DNA from: Verrucomicrobiota bacterium
GTDB taxonomy: Bacteria > Verrucomicrobiota > Verrucomicrobiae > Limisphaerales > UBA11358
DNA: 59,011 nucleotides
NCBI GenBank assembly: GCA_014860005.1
Contig: JACZKP010000131.1
Coordinates: forward strand, 1 to 59,011
Direction of reading: 5' to 3'
Within the stretch, counting starts at the first letter, position 1, and each line of letters begins with the position of its first letter. The position numbers were made by a program, and so were the translations under genes. Below are positions 25,868 to 35,576 of this stretch, piece after piece. The notes beneath the pieces are model-generated. The model was not told the DNA's origin and made no database searches. It was given only the letters and a program-made list of their open reading frames with translations.

Positions 25868-26114
25868 GGTCGAATGGTTTTTCATGTTGTCGTTGCCTGA
25901 AGGTTTTCGTCCGGCTTGAACCCGTGCGCGAATAACTTCCGTCCACGGTTGTCCGGCGCTTACCGCGCCAGTCGAATCCGAAACCCCAACCTGCCGTTAA
26001 AATTAACTCCGGTTGAGTTCCCGGCTTTGGCAATTTTGGCAAAACGACAACTTTTTTTGGCCAACCCACGGTCGAGACTTTACCGCGTCCGATTCAGGTT
26101 AGTGTCACTGAAAT

Positions 26115-27806
26115 TCAGGCGGTCACGCGCAAGGGCCGGCTGCCACGGTGAGTTCGCCCAAACATGTCCTCGGACACAACTTCCAGCAGGTGTGTGCCCG
26201 CCGGCAGATTTTCGGGCAACGTGCCGCGCCACAAGTGCAGGCAGTTGGCCATCGGCTGCGGGAGGGCGCGGTAAGGCGGCTGCAAATTCTGATCCCGTTC
26301 GCGCAGACGCACGAAGCGCGGGTCAGCGTCCTCCACTTTTTGCAGTGGACGCCACGAGTCGCCAGTACCGCAGCGCCACCGCACCGTGGAGCGTTCCGAG
26401 CCGTTGAACACATTCACCGTCACGGCTGTGTGCGCGACTTCAGCACTGGAAACTTCCGTCGGCGCTTCAATGTGCATCTGGTATTCGCGCGGACGGCCCA
26501 GGGATTTGTAGCCATCCATGGAGTAGCGGTGGCCGTCGAATTCCAGCTCCAGATAGCCGCGCGGCGTGCCGTCCGACATGGTTGCGTGCGGGATGCCGCG
26601 TTCATCGGGCGCGCCGCCAAACCAACTGCCGCACAGGGTGCCGGTGACGATGTGATGATGCGGTTGGGCGCCGCGCCAGCCGTCTTCGGTGCCACAAAAG
26701 CGGTGGCCGTGCCAGTGGGTGTGCGCGGAGAACGAAAGTGTGTGCGGACGGTTTTCGAGCAGGCGATAGAGCGCGTGCCGGTCGCGCGTCTGCCCGCGCG
26801 GAATCGCATCGAAACCGCGTTGCAGCGGAATGTGCATGAACAGCACAACCAACTGTTCAGCCGGCACAAGCTTGAGGTCCTGGGCGACGAACTCGATTTG
26901 GCGTTCGCCCAAGCCGCCGCGGTAGTTGGCGCCGGATTGCGGCTGCTCCGGCTCGCGTCCCAGCCATTCCACGTTGTTGAGCACGATGAAATGCACCGGA
27001 CCGTGATTGAACGCATACCACGTCGGGCCAAAGACGCGGCGGAACGTTTCGTTCGCATGACGGTTGTCCGGCGCGTCGAAGTTCAGGTCGTGATTGCCCA
27101 GCACATTGTGCCACGGCACGCCAATCAGCCCGAAGGCTTCGCTCAATGGCTCCAAGGTGCGCAGGTTGTCGAAGGCAATGTCGCCGAGACTCACACCGAA
27201 CGCGGCGTCGGTTCCACGCAATTCGGGCACCACGGTTTGCGCAAGGTAATCCACTTCGAGCGCGTTGCGCGGCTGCGGGTCACCGCAGATGATCGCTTTG
27301 AAACGGTCGTCCTCCACCTGCGGCGTCAGCGCGAAGTCAATGGACTCCGGCAGTGGTCCCGTCGGCGCCACGCCCGGAAACCGCTGCTGGGGCGAACCCG
27401 CGGGTTGATGATGATAAAAACCCCGCGGCAGATTGTGGGCGCTCAGGCGTGTGCGCCAGCCGCGCGGCTTGGTCACGAAAAAGCTGGTTGTGTCATCCTC
27501 AACCGGCAACCGCCAGCGACCTTGCTCATCCGTCAGCGTGACCGCACGGCCATTGGAAACCGCCACCCCCGCGAGGCCCGGATCGCCGGCACGCCGTTGC
27601 CCGTCGCCACGCCGATCGTGGAACACCGTGCCTTGTGCGTGCGCAGGTTGTGCGGCGCGTACCCAGACGTGTGGAGTCAGTAAGAATCCAACGCCGCTGG
27701 CCAGCGTTGTCCGCAGAAAGTGACGGCGGGTGAAACCGACCCTGGCCAGTGCGCCGCGGCTGGATAACGTTTGGGTGGTGTTTTGGTTATTCAACGGAGA
27801 TTTCAT
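26115..27806 (-). CDS. Tat-exported calcineurin-like metallophosphoesterase with N- and C-terminal accessory domains
   Basis: The 563-aa product has a Tat signal (FTRRHFLRTTLASGVGFLLT). Residues about 60-150 form a beta-sandwich with DRRGDGQRRAGDPGLAGVAVS. The central phosphoesterase has all dimetal motifs: FKAIICGDPQPRN, GVSLGDIAFDN, NVLGNHDLNFD, VVLFMHIPLQ and FSAHTHWHGH. A C-terminal beta domain follows, from about residue 420. This matches the MetallophosN-Metallophos-MetallophosC layout of exported phosphoesterases. A second phosphoesterase gene is directly upstream on the same strand, 22 bases from its start. Confidence 0.9.
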   Translation of the reverse strand: MKSPLNNQNTTQTLSSRGALARVGFTRRHFLRTTLASGVGFLLTPHVWVRAAQPAHAQGTVFHDRRGDGQRRAGDPGLAGVAVSNGRAVTLTDEQGRWRLPVEDDTTSFFVTKPRGWRTRLSAHNLPRGFYHHQPAGSPQQRFPGVAPTGPLPESIDFALTPQVEDDRFKAIICGDPQPRNALEVDYLAQTVVPELRGTDAAFGVSLGDIAFDNLRTLEPLSEAFGLIGVPWHNVLGNHDLNFDAPDNRHANETFRRVFGPTWYAFNHGPVHFIVLNNVEWLGREPEQPQSGANYRGGLGERQIEFVAQDLKLVPAEQLVVLFMHIPLQRGFDAIPRGQTRDRHALYRLLENRPHTLSFSAHTHWHGHRFCGTEDGWRGAQPHHHIVTGTLCGSWFGGAPDERGIPHATMSDGTPRGYLELEFDGHRYSMDGYKSLGRPREYQMHIEAPTEVSSAEVAHTAVTVNVFNGSERSTVRWRCGTGDSWRPLQKVEDADPRFVRLRERDQNLQPPYRALPQPMANCLHLWRGTLPENLPAGTHLLEVVSEDMFGRTHRGSRPLRVTA

Positions 27807-27828
27807 GACAAGTTGAGTGCTGGGGCGT

Positions 27829-29067
27829 TCAGGGTGTTGCGGGGCGGGTGCGAGGCTCGGTCAGGTCCAACCGGTCAAAGATTTCACCGGCCACATCCAC
27901 TGCTTGAATATCGGCGCGGCCCTCGGGATGCAGCGTCACGTGAAATAAATGCCGGCGGGGTTCGGCGTGGGCGAGATACCAGGCCACGCCCGGTTTGGGC
28001 ACCTCGCGCGTGCCCACACCCCACGCCCCGTCGCCCAGATACACGATGCCGGCTTCGTCATCGCGCTGGTGGTTGCGCAGGGGATGCGTGCGCTTGTAGT
28101 TGTGATGATCGTTCTCGAATACCGCGGTGACACCGTACCGCTCGAAATGCGGAATCCAATGCTGCTGAATTTCTTTTGAGCGCGGATGCTCGCAAGGCAG
28201 CAGATCTTTGGGCGCCTTGGTGGTGCCGTACGCCGGCCAGTGGTAACACGCAAAAACAAACTGCTGCTCCGTTCGTGCCGCCAGACTGCGCTCCAGCCAC
28301 TCGGCCTGTGCGCCGACAATCGGTTGGGTGTGGCCGGTATCCAGGATCAACAGGGACAAATACGTTCCGAAATCCAGTGCATGATAGGAGCGCCCCTCGG
28401 GCAACGCGAAGAAACCGTGGAAATAGGGCGCATCGTCGGGAATCTTCCCGCCGTAACCGCCGCGCACCTCGTGATTACCGATGCCCACAACCAGCGGAAT
28501 GAGCCGGCCTTTCTCGCCCCGCGCGAGTTGCGTCCACGATTGCAGCCAGTCAATCCAGCGTGTGGCATTACGCCCGTCCGCATAGGCGAGATCACCGCCG
28601 ATTAACGCAAAGTCCGGGTCTAACCGACTTGCCCGGCGATTCATGGCGTCCACCATTTCCCGGCTGTGCATCATGTCGCCGCCGGTCACGAAGCGCACGG
28701 GACGATCCAATCGCACGGGCATGGTACGAAACCGCTGGAGATTCCTGTCATCCGCTGGCGCATTGTCGGCGACGATGAACTCGTAATCCGCCGCCGGCGC
28801 GAGTTCGGTCAGTTCCACGCGCCGCACTTGGAGCACTGAAGGAGTTGCTACGGTACGCGTTCCGCGGGCCGCCAGCCAATTGGTGGTACCAGCGCGACGA
28901 TAAAAAACATTGGTGGTGGTGTGTTCGTAAAGGTTGACCCAGTTGATCGTCATCGTGCGCGCCGGATCCCTTTGCCAAGTCAGGTAGAGCCCAACGACAT
29001 CGCTCTGCGCCCCGCCCGTCAGCGGCAGGAAACACGCCGCCAGTCCCAGTATGAAGGTTTTGTACAT
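27829..29067 (-). CDS. Exported purple-acid-phosphatase-like metallophosphoesterase
   Basis: From the ATG at 29067 the protein has 412 aa with a Sec signal (TFILGLAACFLPLTGGAQS). An N-terminal fibronectin-like domain (RTMTINWVNLYEHTTTNVFY) precedes a calcineurin-like domain with VRFVTGGDMMH, FALIGGDLAYADGR, PLVVGIGNHEV, FACYHWPAY and NDHHNYKRTHP. This order (Fn3-like then phosphatase, with the GDLAYA and GNHE blocks) is that of bacterial purple acid phosphatases. Two more ATG/TTG codons are open upstream, but there the sequence is transposase debris. Substrate likely a phosphomonoester or diester; not determined. Confidence 0.88.
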   Translation of the reverse strand: MYKTFILGLAACFLPLTGGAQSDVVGLYLTWQRDPARTMTINWVNLYEHTTTNVFYRRAGTTNWLAARGTRTVATPSVLQVRRVELTELAPAADYEFIVADNAPADDRNLQRFRTMPVRLDRPVRFVTGGDMMHSREMVDAMNRRASRLDPDFALIGGDLAYADGRNATRWIDWLQSWTQLARGEKGRLIPLVVGIGNHEVRGGYGGKIPDDAPYFHGFFALPEGRSYHALDFGTYLSLLILDTGHTQPIVGAQAEWLERSLAARTEQQFVFACYHWPAYGTTKAPKDLLPCEHPRSKEIQQHWIPHFERYGVTAVFENDHHNYKRTHPLRNHQRDDEAGIVYLGDGAWGVGTREVPKPGVAWYLAHAEPRRHLFHVTLHPEGRADIQAVDVAGEIFDRLDLTEPRTRPATP

Positions 29068-29139
29068 AGGCGCACAGCATGAGGAAAGCTGGCGGCCCCG
29101 GCAAGCCCGACGCCGGATATTCGTAGCGCAGATTTCCAT

Positions 29140-29338
29140 TCTTCGCGTCCGCTGTTCCAAATACAGCAACTGGTTCACATGGCCCGGGGTGTCCATCCGC
29201 AACTGCTCTGCGATCCAACTCACCAGCACCGCTGACTCGCGCTGCTATCACCATTCTCTGCTTGTCCCCTTTGGCGCGGTGCTCCAGATGTTGCTCCCTC
29301 CACTCCCGCCGACGCAATGCCTCCGCAAGCACGTTGAT
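29140..29338 (-). pseudogene. Decayed C-terminal fragment of a REP-associated/IS200-like (Y1) transposase
   Basis: On the minus strand, two overlapping frames carry what I recall as the C-terminal tail of REP-associated transposases: LAEALRRREWREQHLEHRAK then GDKQRMVIAAR in one frame, and RESAVLVSWIAEQLRMDTPG then HVNQLLYLEQR in another, joined near 29225 by a frameshift. These transposases usually read ...RRKGDP.K...A.RLR.ET....WIA.RL.MG....V..LL. The catalytic N-terminal part is absent, so this is a dead fragment. The remaining part of the 29068-29607 gap holds no gene I can support; the 3' end is the upstream region of gap. Confidence 0.6.
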
Positions 29339-29598
29339 GGTCTGGCAATTTAAGTTCCAAGCCGCAACCTACGCATACCCATACTGTTCCTGCAACCGCG
29401 CCGTCGTCGTGTCCGCTTCCCAGCCCCTGGTCATCCGCAACTGCCCGATATTCCCGGAGTTGTAACCGTCGGTCAAAAAACGCACAGCATTTCTCAATAA
29501 CTGGCCAGTGTCTTCGGCCCGTCTGGCGTAGAGTTCATCATTGACCGCCCGCAAGCCGCCGGTAAGATGCGCGGGCTGATTTTTTAACCTAAAACTGA

Positions 29599-30657
<1,059 letters not shown>

Positions 30658-30681
30658 GCACACTCACGAACTAAATTCGCC

Positions 30682-30713
30682 AACGGCGGTCCGGCAACGG
30701 GCCGCCGTTTTTT
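30682..30713 (+). terminator. Rho-independent terminator of gap
   Basis: Stem aacggcgg (30682-30689) pairs with ccgccgtt (30702-30709), followed by a run of six T (30708-30713). It separates gap from the defence operon that starts at 30772. Confidence 0.88.
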
Positions 30714-30771
30714 GTGATTTCGCCATTATTCCCCCTTGCCGTTAAACGAACGCTGCCCATAATCGCCTCCA

Positions 30772-32007
30772 ATGGCGGCTACGACTTACCAGCAGATTAG
30801 AGAATCGTTACAGCAACTTTACGTGGACGATCCACGTCCCTGGCTGGTTGGCTTCAGCGGGGGCAAAGACAGCACGCTGGTCGCCGCGCTCGTGTTTGAT
30901 GCCGTCATGTCCCTCCCGCCGGAACAACGCACCAAGCCTATCACCGTCCTCTGCACGGATACGCGAGTTGAAATACCGGCCATTGCCGAGGGCGTCGAAA
31001 GCGCCCTTGACCGCATGCGCCGCTTTTCCGAGCGCGAGGGGCTGAACATTGAAGCCCACCTGCTCAAACCGCCGCCCGAGCAATCCTTTTGGGTCAACAT
31101 CATCGGGCGCGGTTATCCGCCGCCCAATCGGATCTTCCGCTGGTGTACGCAACGGCTCAAAATTGACCCCGTCACCACATTCGTCCAACAACGCCTGCAA
31201 AACGGACACTGGAGTGAAGCCATCCTGCACCTCGGCGCCCGCCGCGCCGAAAGCTCCACTCGCGCGCAAACGATGGCAGGGCGCGAAAAGCGCAACGGAC
31301 TCAACCGCCATCCCGACCTCCCGCGCGTCTGGGTTTCCAATCCCATCGAATTCCTCACCACCGAGGAAGTCTGGGCCTATCTGTTGCAAAAATCGAATCC
31401 GTGGGGTGGCGACAACCGCCCGCTCTACAAACTCTACGCCAGCGCCTCCAATGGCGAATGTCCCATCCAGATTGACACCAGCACGCCCAGTTGCGGCAAC
31501 TCCCGCTTCGGTTGCTGGACCTGCACCGTCGTTGAGCGCGACAAGGCCAGCGAGGGCCTGCTCGCCAGCGGCGACGAACGCATGGAACACCTGATTGCGT
31601 TCCGCGAAACCTTGCTGGAGTTCCAGGACCCGGCCAATGGCAAACGCGATATGAAGCGCAAGAACGGCTCGGACGGCCCGGGCCCGCTAACCATCGAAGC
31701 CCGGCGCGAACTGCTCGCCCGCCTGTTGAAATTGCAGGAGGAAACCGGCCTCACCCTCATCAGCGACGACGAACTCTTTCTCATCCAACAACTCTGGAAA
31801 AGCGCGCGGCGACCCGACGATGGCGGCGGCGTGGCGCGCATTGTCACCCGTCAGAAAGGCATCATTATGAGCGACTGGAAAGAAACCAACCGGCTGCGCG
31901 AACTCCAGGAACAAATCGCCGCGGAAAAAGGCATTCGCCCCGACACCCTGCGCCGGCTGCTGGGCAAGTGGGATGAATTCGACCTTGGCAAACCCGGCAT
32001 GAACTAG
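30772..32007 (+). CDS. DndC-like PP-loop sulfurtransferase, first gene of a defence operon
   Basis: The 411-aa protein has the PP-loop ATP-pyrophosphatase motif SGGKDST (residues 29-35) of PAPS-reductase-like enzymes and the DndC features WCTQRLK, HLGARRAESSTRAQTMAGRE and the Cys cluster SCGNSRFGCWTCTVVERDKA (Cys-x6-Cys-x2-Cys) that binds a 4Fe-4S cluster together with the Cys in WCTQ. DndC supplies the sulfur-transfer step of DNA phosphorothioation in DndABCDE systems. DndB, DndD and DndE are absent; instead the stop is 1 base before a cytosine methyltransferase gene. A cysteine desulfurase that could act as DndA lies at 37348-38610. Whether it makes phosphorothioate here is open. Confidence 0.87.
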   Translation: MAATTYQQIRESLQQLYVDDPRPWLVGFSGGKDSTLVAALVFDAVMSLPPEQRTKPITVLCTDTRVEIPAIAEGVESALDRMRRFSEREGLNIEAHLLKPPPEQSFWVNIIGRGYPPPNRIFRWCTQRLKIDPVTTFVQQRLQNGHWSEAILHLGARRAESSTRAQTMAGREKRNGLNRHPDLPRVWVSNPIEFLTTEEVWAYLLQKSNPWGGDNRPLYKLYASASNGECPIQIDTSTPSCGNSRFGCWTCTVVERDKASEGLLASGDERMEHLIAFRETLLEFQDPANGKRDMKRKNGSDGPGPLTIEARRELLARLLKLQEETGLTLISDDELFLIQQLWKSARRPDDGGGVARIVTRQKGIIMSDWKETNRLRELQEQIAAEKGIRPDTLRRLLGKWDEFDLGKPGMN

Positions 32008-32008
32008 A

Positions 32009-33205
32009 ATGGCTTCCAACTTGAAATACATTGACCTTTTTGCCGGTTGCGGCGGCCTGTCCTGGGGGCTAATGCGCTCTGGGTGGAAAGGAATTTGTGC
32101 GGTTGAAAAGGATGCCTTCGCTTTCGAGACGCTCCGGCATAACCTTATTGATCGGAAAAAACATTTTCAGTGGCCAGAATGGTTTCCGGTTGGCGCACAT
32201 GACATTGACGAGGTGCTTTCGAACCACAAAACCAATCTCCGCAAATTGGCCGCGAAGGTTGACTTGATCGTTGGCGGTCCTCCTTGCCAGGGATTTTCTG
32301 TCAACGGCAAGCGTGACGAAAGCGACAAGCGGAACGGACTCGTTGACTCCTACGTCTCGTTCGTTGAACTGGTCAAACCCAAGCTACTTTTTTTTGAAAA
32401 TGTCCGTGGGTTTGACATGGAGTTTGTAAAAAATGGATCAGGCATGGTTTATTCGGATCAAGTAACGCGACGACTCAAGAAGCTCGGCTACGATGTTCAT
32501 TCGGAGATCGTTAACTTCGGAGATTATGGCGTTCCCCAAAGGAGATTGCGCTTTATTCTCGTCGGCAGATTGAATGGGAAGGCGTGGGAGTTCTTTGAGC
32601 ACTTGCGGGACGACAAAGACGCCTTTCTGAGAGAGAAAGGGCTGCGAGCAAAACGCAGCGTGGCCCAGGCGATTTCCGACCTGGAAAGACAACACGGCGA
32701 AACAGATTGCCCGGATTCCAAGAGCTTTCGATCGGGGCGATACGCGCCCGCCAAGAACCAATACCAGAAAATGATGCGGGCGGGTTGCGCGAGGACAATT
32801 CCCGACAGCCACCGCTTTCCAAACCATCGGGACGACATTGTGGCGCGTTTTCAGGAAATCTTGAAAACCGCTCCCCGTAACAAGCAACTTGCAGGTGGTT
32901 TGCGTTCCAAATACGAGTTGAAGAAACGCTCCATCACTCCACTCGACGAGGATTTGGTGTGCCCAACGATCACAAGCCTGCCGGACGATTATATTCATTA
33001 TGCCGAACCACGAGTGCTGACTGTTCGCGAGTGCGCGCGTATCCAATCCTTTCCAGATGAATTTGAGTTCCGCGGGAAATACACGTCTGGCGGCGACCGG
33101 CGTGCCAAGGAAGTTCCTCGTTACACCCAGGTCGGCAATGCGATCCCGCCATTGTTCGCAGAACTCGCCGGCGGCGTGCTGAAACAACTGGCGAACAATG
33201 GCTAA
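32009..33205 (+). CDS. C5-cytosine DNA methyltransferase (Dcm family)
   Basis: The 398-aa protein has the m5C methylase motifs in order: I (KYIDLFAGCGGLSWGL), IV (VGGPPCQGFSVNG, catalytic Cys), VI (LLFFENVRGF), VIII (QRRLRFILVGRL), then a target recognition region at about residues 195-325 and the IX/X end (RECARIQSFPDEFEF, YTQVGNAIPPLFAELA). It methylates C5 of a cytosine in a specific site, which cannot be read from the sequence. Its start is 1 base past the DndC-like stop and it overlaps the next gene by 8 bases. Base composition is clearly AT-richer than the flanks from here to about 36450, which suggests transfer. Vsr later in the operon fits repair of its T:G mismatches. Confidence 0.95.
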   Translation: MASNLKYIDLFAGCGGLSWGLMRSGWKGICAVEKDAFAFETLRHNLIDRKKHFQWPEWFPVGAHDIDEVLSNHKTNLRKLAAKVDLIVGGPPCQGFSVNGKRDESDKRNGLVDSYVSFVELVKPKLLFFENVRGFDMEFVKNGSGMVYSDQVTRRLKKLGYDVHSEIVNFGDYGVPQRRLRFILVGRLNGKAWEFFEHLRDDKDAFLREKGLRAKRSVAQAISDLERQHGETDCPDSKSFRSGRYAPAKNQYQKMMRAGCARTIPDSHRFPNHRDDIVARFQEILKTAPRNKQLAGGLRSKYELKKRSITPLDEDLVCPTITSLPDDYIHYAEPRVLTVRECARIQSFPDEFEFRGKYTSGGDRRAKEVPRYTQVGNAIPPLFAELAGGVLKQLANNG

Positions 33206-35576
33206 ATCCACTCCAGTTTTTCGTGTCAGTTCGGCGCTGAAAACAATCATCGGCAAGGAACTAATCACGAATGATTTCATAGCGGTTTTTGAGTTGGTAA
33301 AGAATTCCTTCGACGCAAACGCAACGCGCGTTGACATCACATTTAAGGCGCTGAATTCCAAAAACGCTCGGATTATCATCCAAGACAACGGGCACGGAAT
33401 GGACGAAGCCGATCTGTTCGAGAAGTGGTTGTTCGTTGCGTATTCCTCGAAGAAGGAAGGCGCGGATGACTACCGCGACAAAATCAAATCAACCCGAATT
33501 TACGCCGGCGCAAAGGGCATCGGCCGGTTTTCCTGTGACCGGCTCGGCAGCAAGCTCGCGCTTTACACGCGGAAGAAATCGTCGGGAACTCCGTTCAATG
33601 TTTTGCGGGTTGATTGGAACGACTTTGAGGTGGATTCCAAAAAGGAATTCGTTGACGTGCCAGTGGAATACAAGACGGCGCGGTCCGTTCCTCACAATTT
33701 GCGGCAGGGAACAATCCTTGAAATCAGCGGATTGAGGAGCAACGACTGGACGCGGGACAAGCTCTTGGGTCTGAAGCGTTCGTTGGAGAGGCTCGTCAAT
33801 CCGAATCAGGAAAATGACGTTGCCGACTTTGCGATTTATCTCCATGCGCCAGAAGAAAAGTTGGCGGACAGAGAGATTCCAGGTGAGGAGTCTTGGAACA
33901 TCGTAAATGGGCGTGTCCGTAATTTTTTGTTCGAGAATCTGCGACTCAAGACAACGCAAATCGAAGTCAAAGTTACGCCTGACGGAAAGGAAATCAGCAC
34001 CGAGTTGATGGATCGTGGCACACTGATTTACAAAATCCGGGAGAGAAATCCCTACGAAAAATCCCTCAAGAACATCTCAATTTATCTTTTTGTCTTAAAC
34101 CAATCGGCAAAGCTTCTGTTTTCAAAACGCATGGGACTTCGTCCCGTTGCATACGGCTCGGTTTTTCTCTACAAGAATGGATTCAGAATTCATCCGTTTG
34201 GCGACGAGCACGAAGATCGGCTCGGCATCTTGCGGCGAAAACAGCAAGGTCAATCTCGCTTTCTTGGAACTCGTGACATAACGGGAAGGATTGAAATCAA
34301 CGGAAACAACCCTGAATTCCGCGAAACCAGCAGCAGGGACGGGGGACTGGTGGACAACGAATCGTTTAACGACTTGCGAGACTTCTTCGTCGAGTTCGCC
34401 TTGAAGCGATTGGAGGCGTTTGCTGTTGGCATCATCAAATTTGGAAACGATGGCGACCTGCTGGATCAAGAGGGGCTGTCGCCGGAGGAAACCAAGGCGC
34501 ACATTTTTGACCTGATTGTTCGGCTCACCAAGTCAGAGCATGTGTTGGACTTTTCCTACGACCCCAATTTGCTGGACATCTTGGAGAACCGCTCGGAGAG
34601 CAGCGTTTCCTCCCTTCTGAAAAACTTCAAACGGATTGCCGCCGAATCGAACAACAAGATTTTGACCGGCGAGGCGGCCAAGGCCGAAAAACATCTCAAG
34701 GTCCTGGCGCGAGCCAGAGAGGAAGCCGAACAAGAGGCGGACGCGGCGCGGGAAAAAGCCAAGAGCGCGGAACAAGAGGCGAAGGAAGCCGCCGAAAAAG
34801 CTCGAGCCGCCGAGGAAGAAGCCCGCCGTGCCCGCGCTGCCGAGGAGGAAGCCAAAAAGGAATCCCGGCAAACCACGACCCAGAACCTTTTTCTAAAGTC
34901 AGTCATTTCAAGCGACTTGACGCATGTGGTCAACTTGCACCATTACGTCGGCATCTCGGCGGGCACCATTGAAAATCATGTGAAGGATTTGAACCGCAGA
35001 ATACAGCAGGGGAAACCGCTGACGCCGGAAGTCGTCGGGGTGACGCTTGAACGGATTAGTTACGAGGCAAAAAAGATTTCAACCATCGTGCGCTTTGCCA
35101 CGAAGGCCAACTTCGTCATGGATGCGGTTGAAATCAACGCCGACATGGTTTCATTCATTCGGGAATATGTGCTGAACGTATGCGCCGGGGTCATCCGAAC
35201 GCCGGACAACGAAGAAATCAGCATACGCTTTACCGCCCCGAAAGCAGCCGAGTTTGTTTCCACTTTCACCCCAATCGAGTTGAGCATCGTGCTGGACAAC
35301 CTGTTCAGCAATTCGCGTAAGCACAAGGTCAAGAACATCGCGGTTGCGGTGCTTGAAGCCAGCAGCAGTGGGCTCAAGGTAAGCGTCAAGGATGACGGGG
35401 TGGGCGTTCCGCGAAAAAACGCGAAGAAGATTTTTGAAATGGGATTTTCCACGACGAACGGGTCCGGCTTGGGCCTGTATCACGTTGCAGAGATAATTCG
35501 TGGAATGAACGGAGACATCGAGTTGAACTCGCAAAACGAACACGGAGCCGAGTTCATCCTCACATTCAGAAAATGA
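33198..35576 (+). CDS. Large protein with two GHKL ATPase modules and coiled coil (paraMORC/Hsp90-like sensor)
   Basis: The 792-aa protein starts with a Hsp90/MutL/MORC-like ATP site: VFELVKNSFDANATRV (Glu32, Asn36, Asp39), IIQDNGHGMD (residues 61-69) and GAKGIGRFSCDRLG (104-117), followed by a transducer region. A Lys/Glu/Ala-rich coiled coil runs from about 489 to 561. The C-terminal part (about 694-791) is a second, histidine-kinase-type ATPase: LDNLFSNSRKH (N box), VSVKDDGVGVPRKNAKKIFE (G1/F) and GFSTTNGSGLGLYHVAEIIR (G2). A helical block with HHYVGISAGTIENH may act as dimerisation/phosphotransfer region. Its start overlaps the methylase by 8 bases and its end overlaps the receiver gene as ATGA. 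Likely a sensor that signals to that receiver; related paraMORC proteins occur in restriction-modification operons. Confidence 0.8.
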   Translation: MAKSTPVFRVSSALKTIIGKELITNDFIAVFELVKNSFDANATRVDITFKALNSKNARIIIQDNGHGMDEADLFEKWLFVAYSSKKEGADDYRDKIKSTRIYAGAKGIGRFSCDRLGSKLALYTRKKSSGTPFNVLRVDWNDFEVDSKKEFVDVPVEYKTARSVPHNLRQGTILEISGLRSNDWTRDKLLGLKRSLERLVNPNQENDVADFAIYLHAPEEKLADREIPGEESWNIVNGRVRNFLFENLRLKTTQIEVKVTPDGKEISTELMDRGTLIYKIRERNPYEKSLKNISIYLFVLNQSAKLLFSKRMGLRPVAYGSVFLYKNGFRIHPFGDEHEDRLGILRRKQQGQSRFLGTRDITGRIEINGNNPEFRETSSRDGGLVDNESFNDLRDFFVEFALKRLEAFAVGIIKFGNDGDLLDQEGLSPEETKAHIFDLIVRLTKSEHVLDFSYDPNLLDILENRSESSVSSLLKNFKRIAAESNNKILTGEAAKAEKHLKVLARAREEAEQEADAAREKAKSAEQEAKEAAEKARAAEEEARRARAAEEEAKKESRQTTTQNLFLKSVISSDLTHVVNLHHYVGISAGTIENHVKDLNRRIQQGKPLTPEVVGVTLERISYEAKKISTIVRFATKANFVMDAVEINADMVSFIREYVLNVCAGVIRTPDNEEISIRFTAPKAAEFVSTFTPIELSIVLDNLFSNSRKHKVKNIAVAVLEASSSGLKVSVKDDGVGVPRKNAKKIFEMGFSTTNGSGLGLYHVAEIIRGMNGDIELNSQNEHGAEFILTFRK

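Noticed and set aside
26148..27683. 511-codon plus-strand frame
   Set aside because: Antisense to the metallophosphoesterase gene, which has all active-site motifs.
29369..29554. 61-codon minus-strand frame upstream of gap
   Set aside because: TTG start, no recognised family, lies opposite the gap promoter region.
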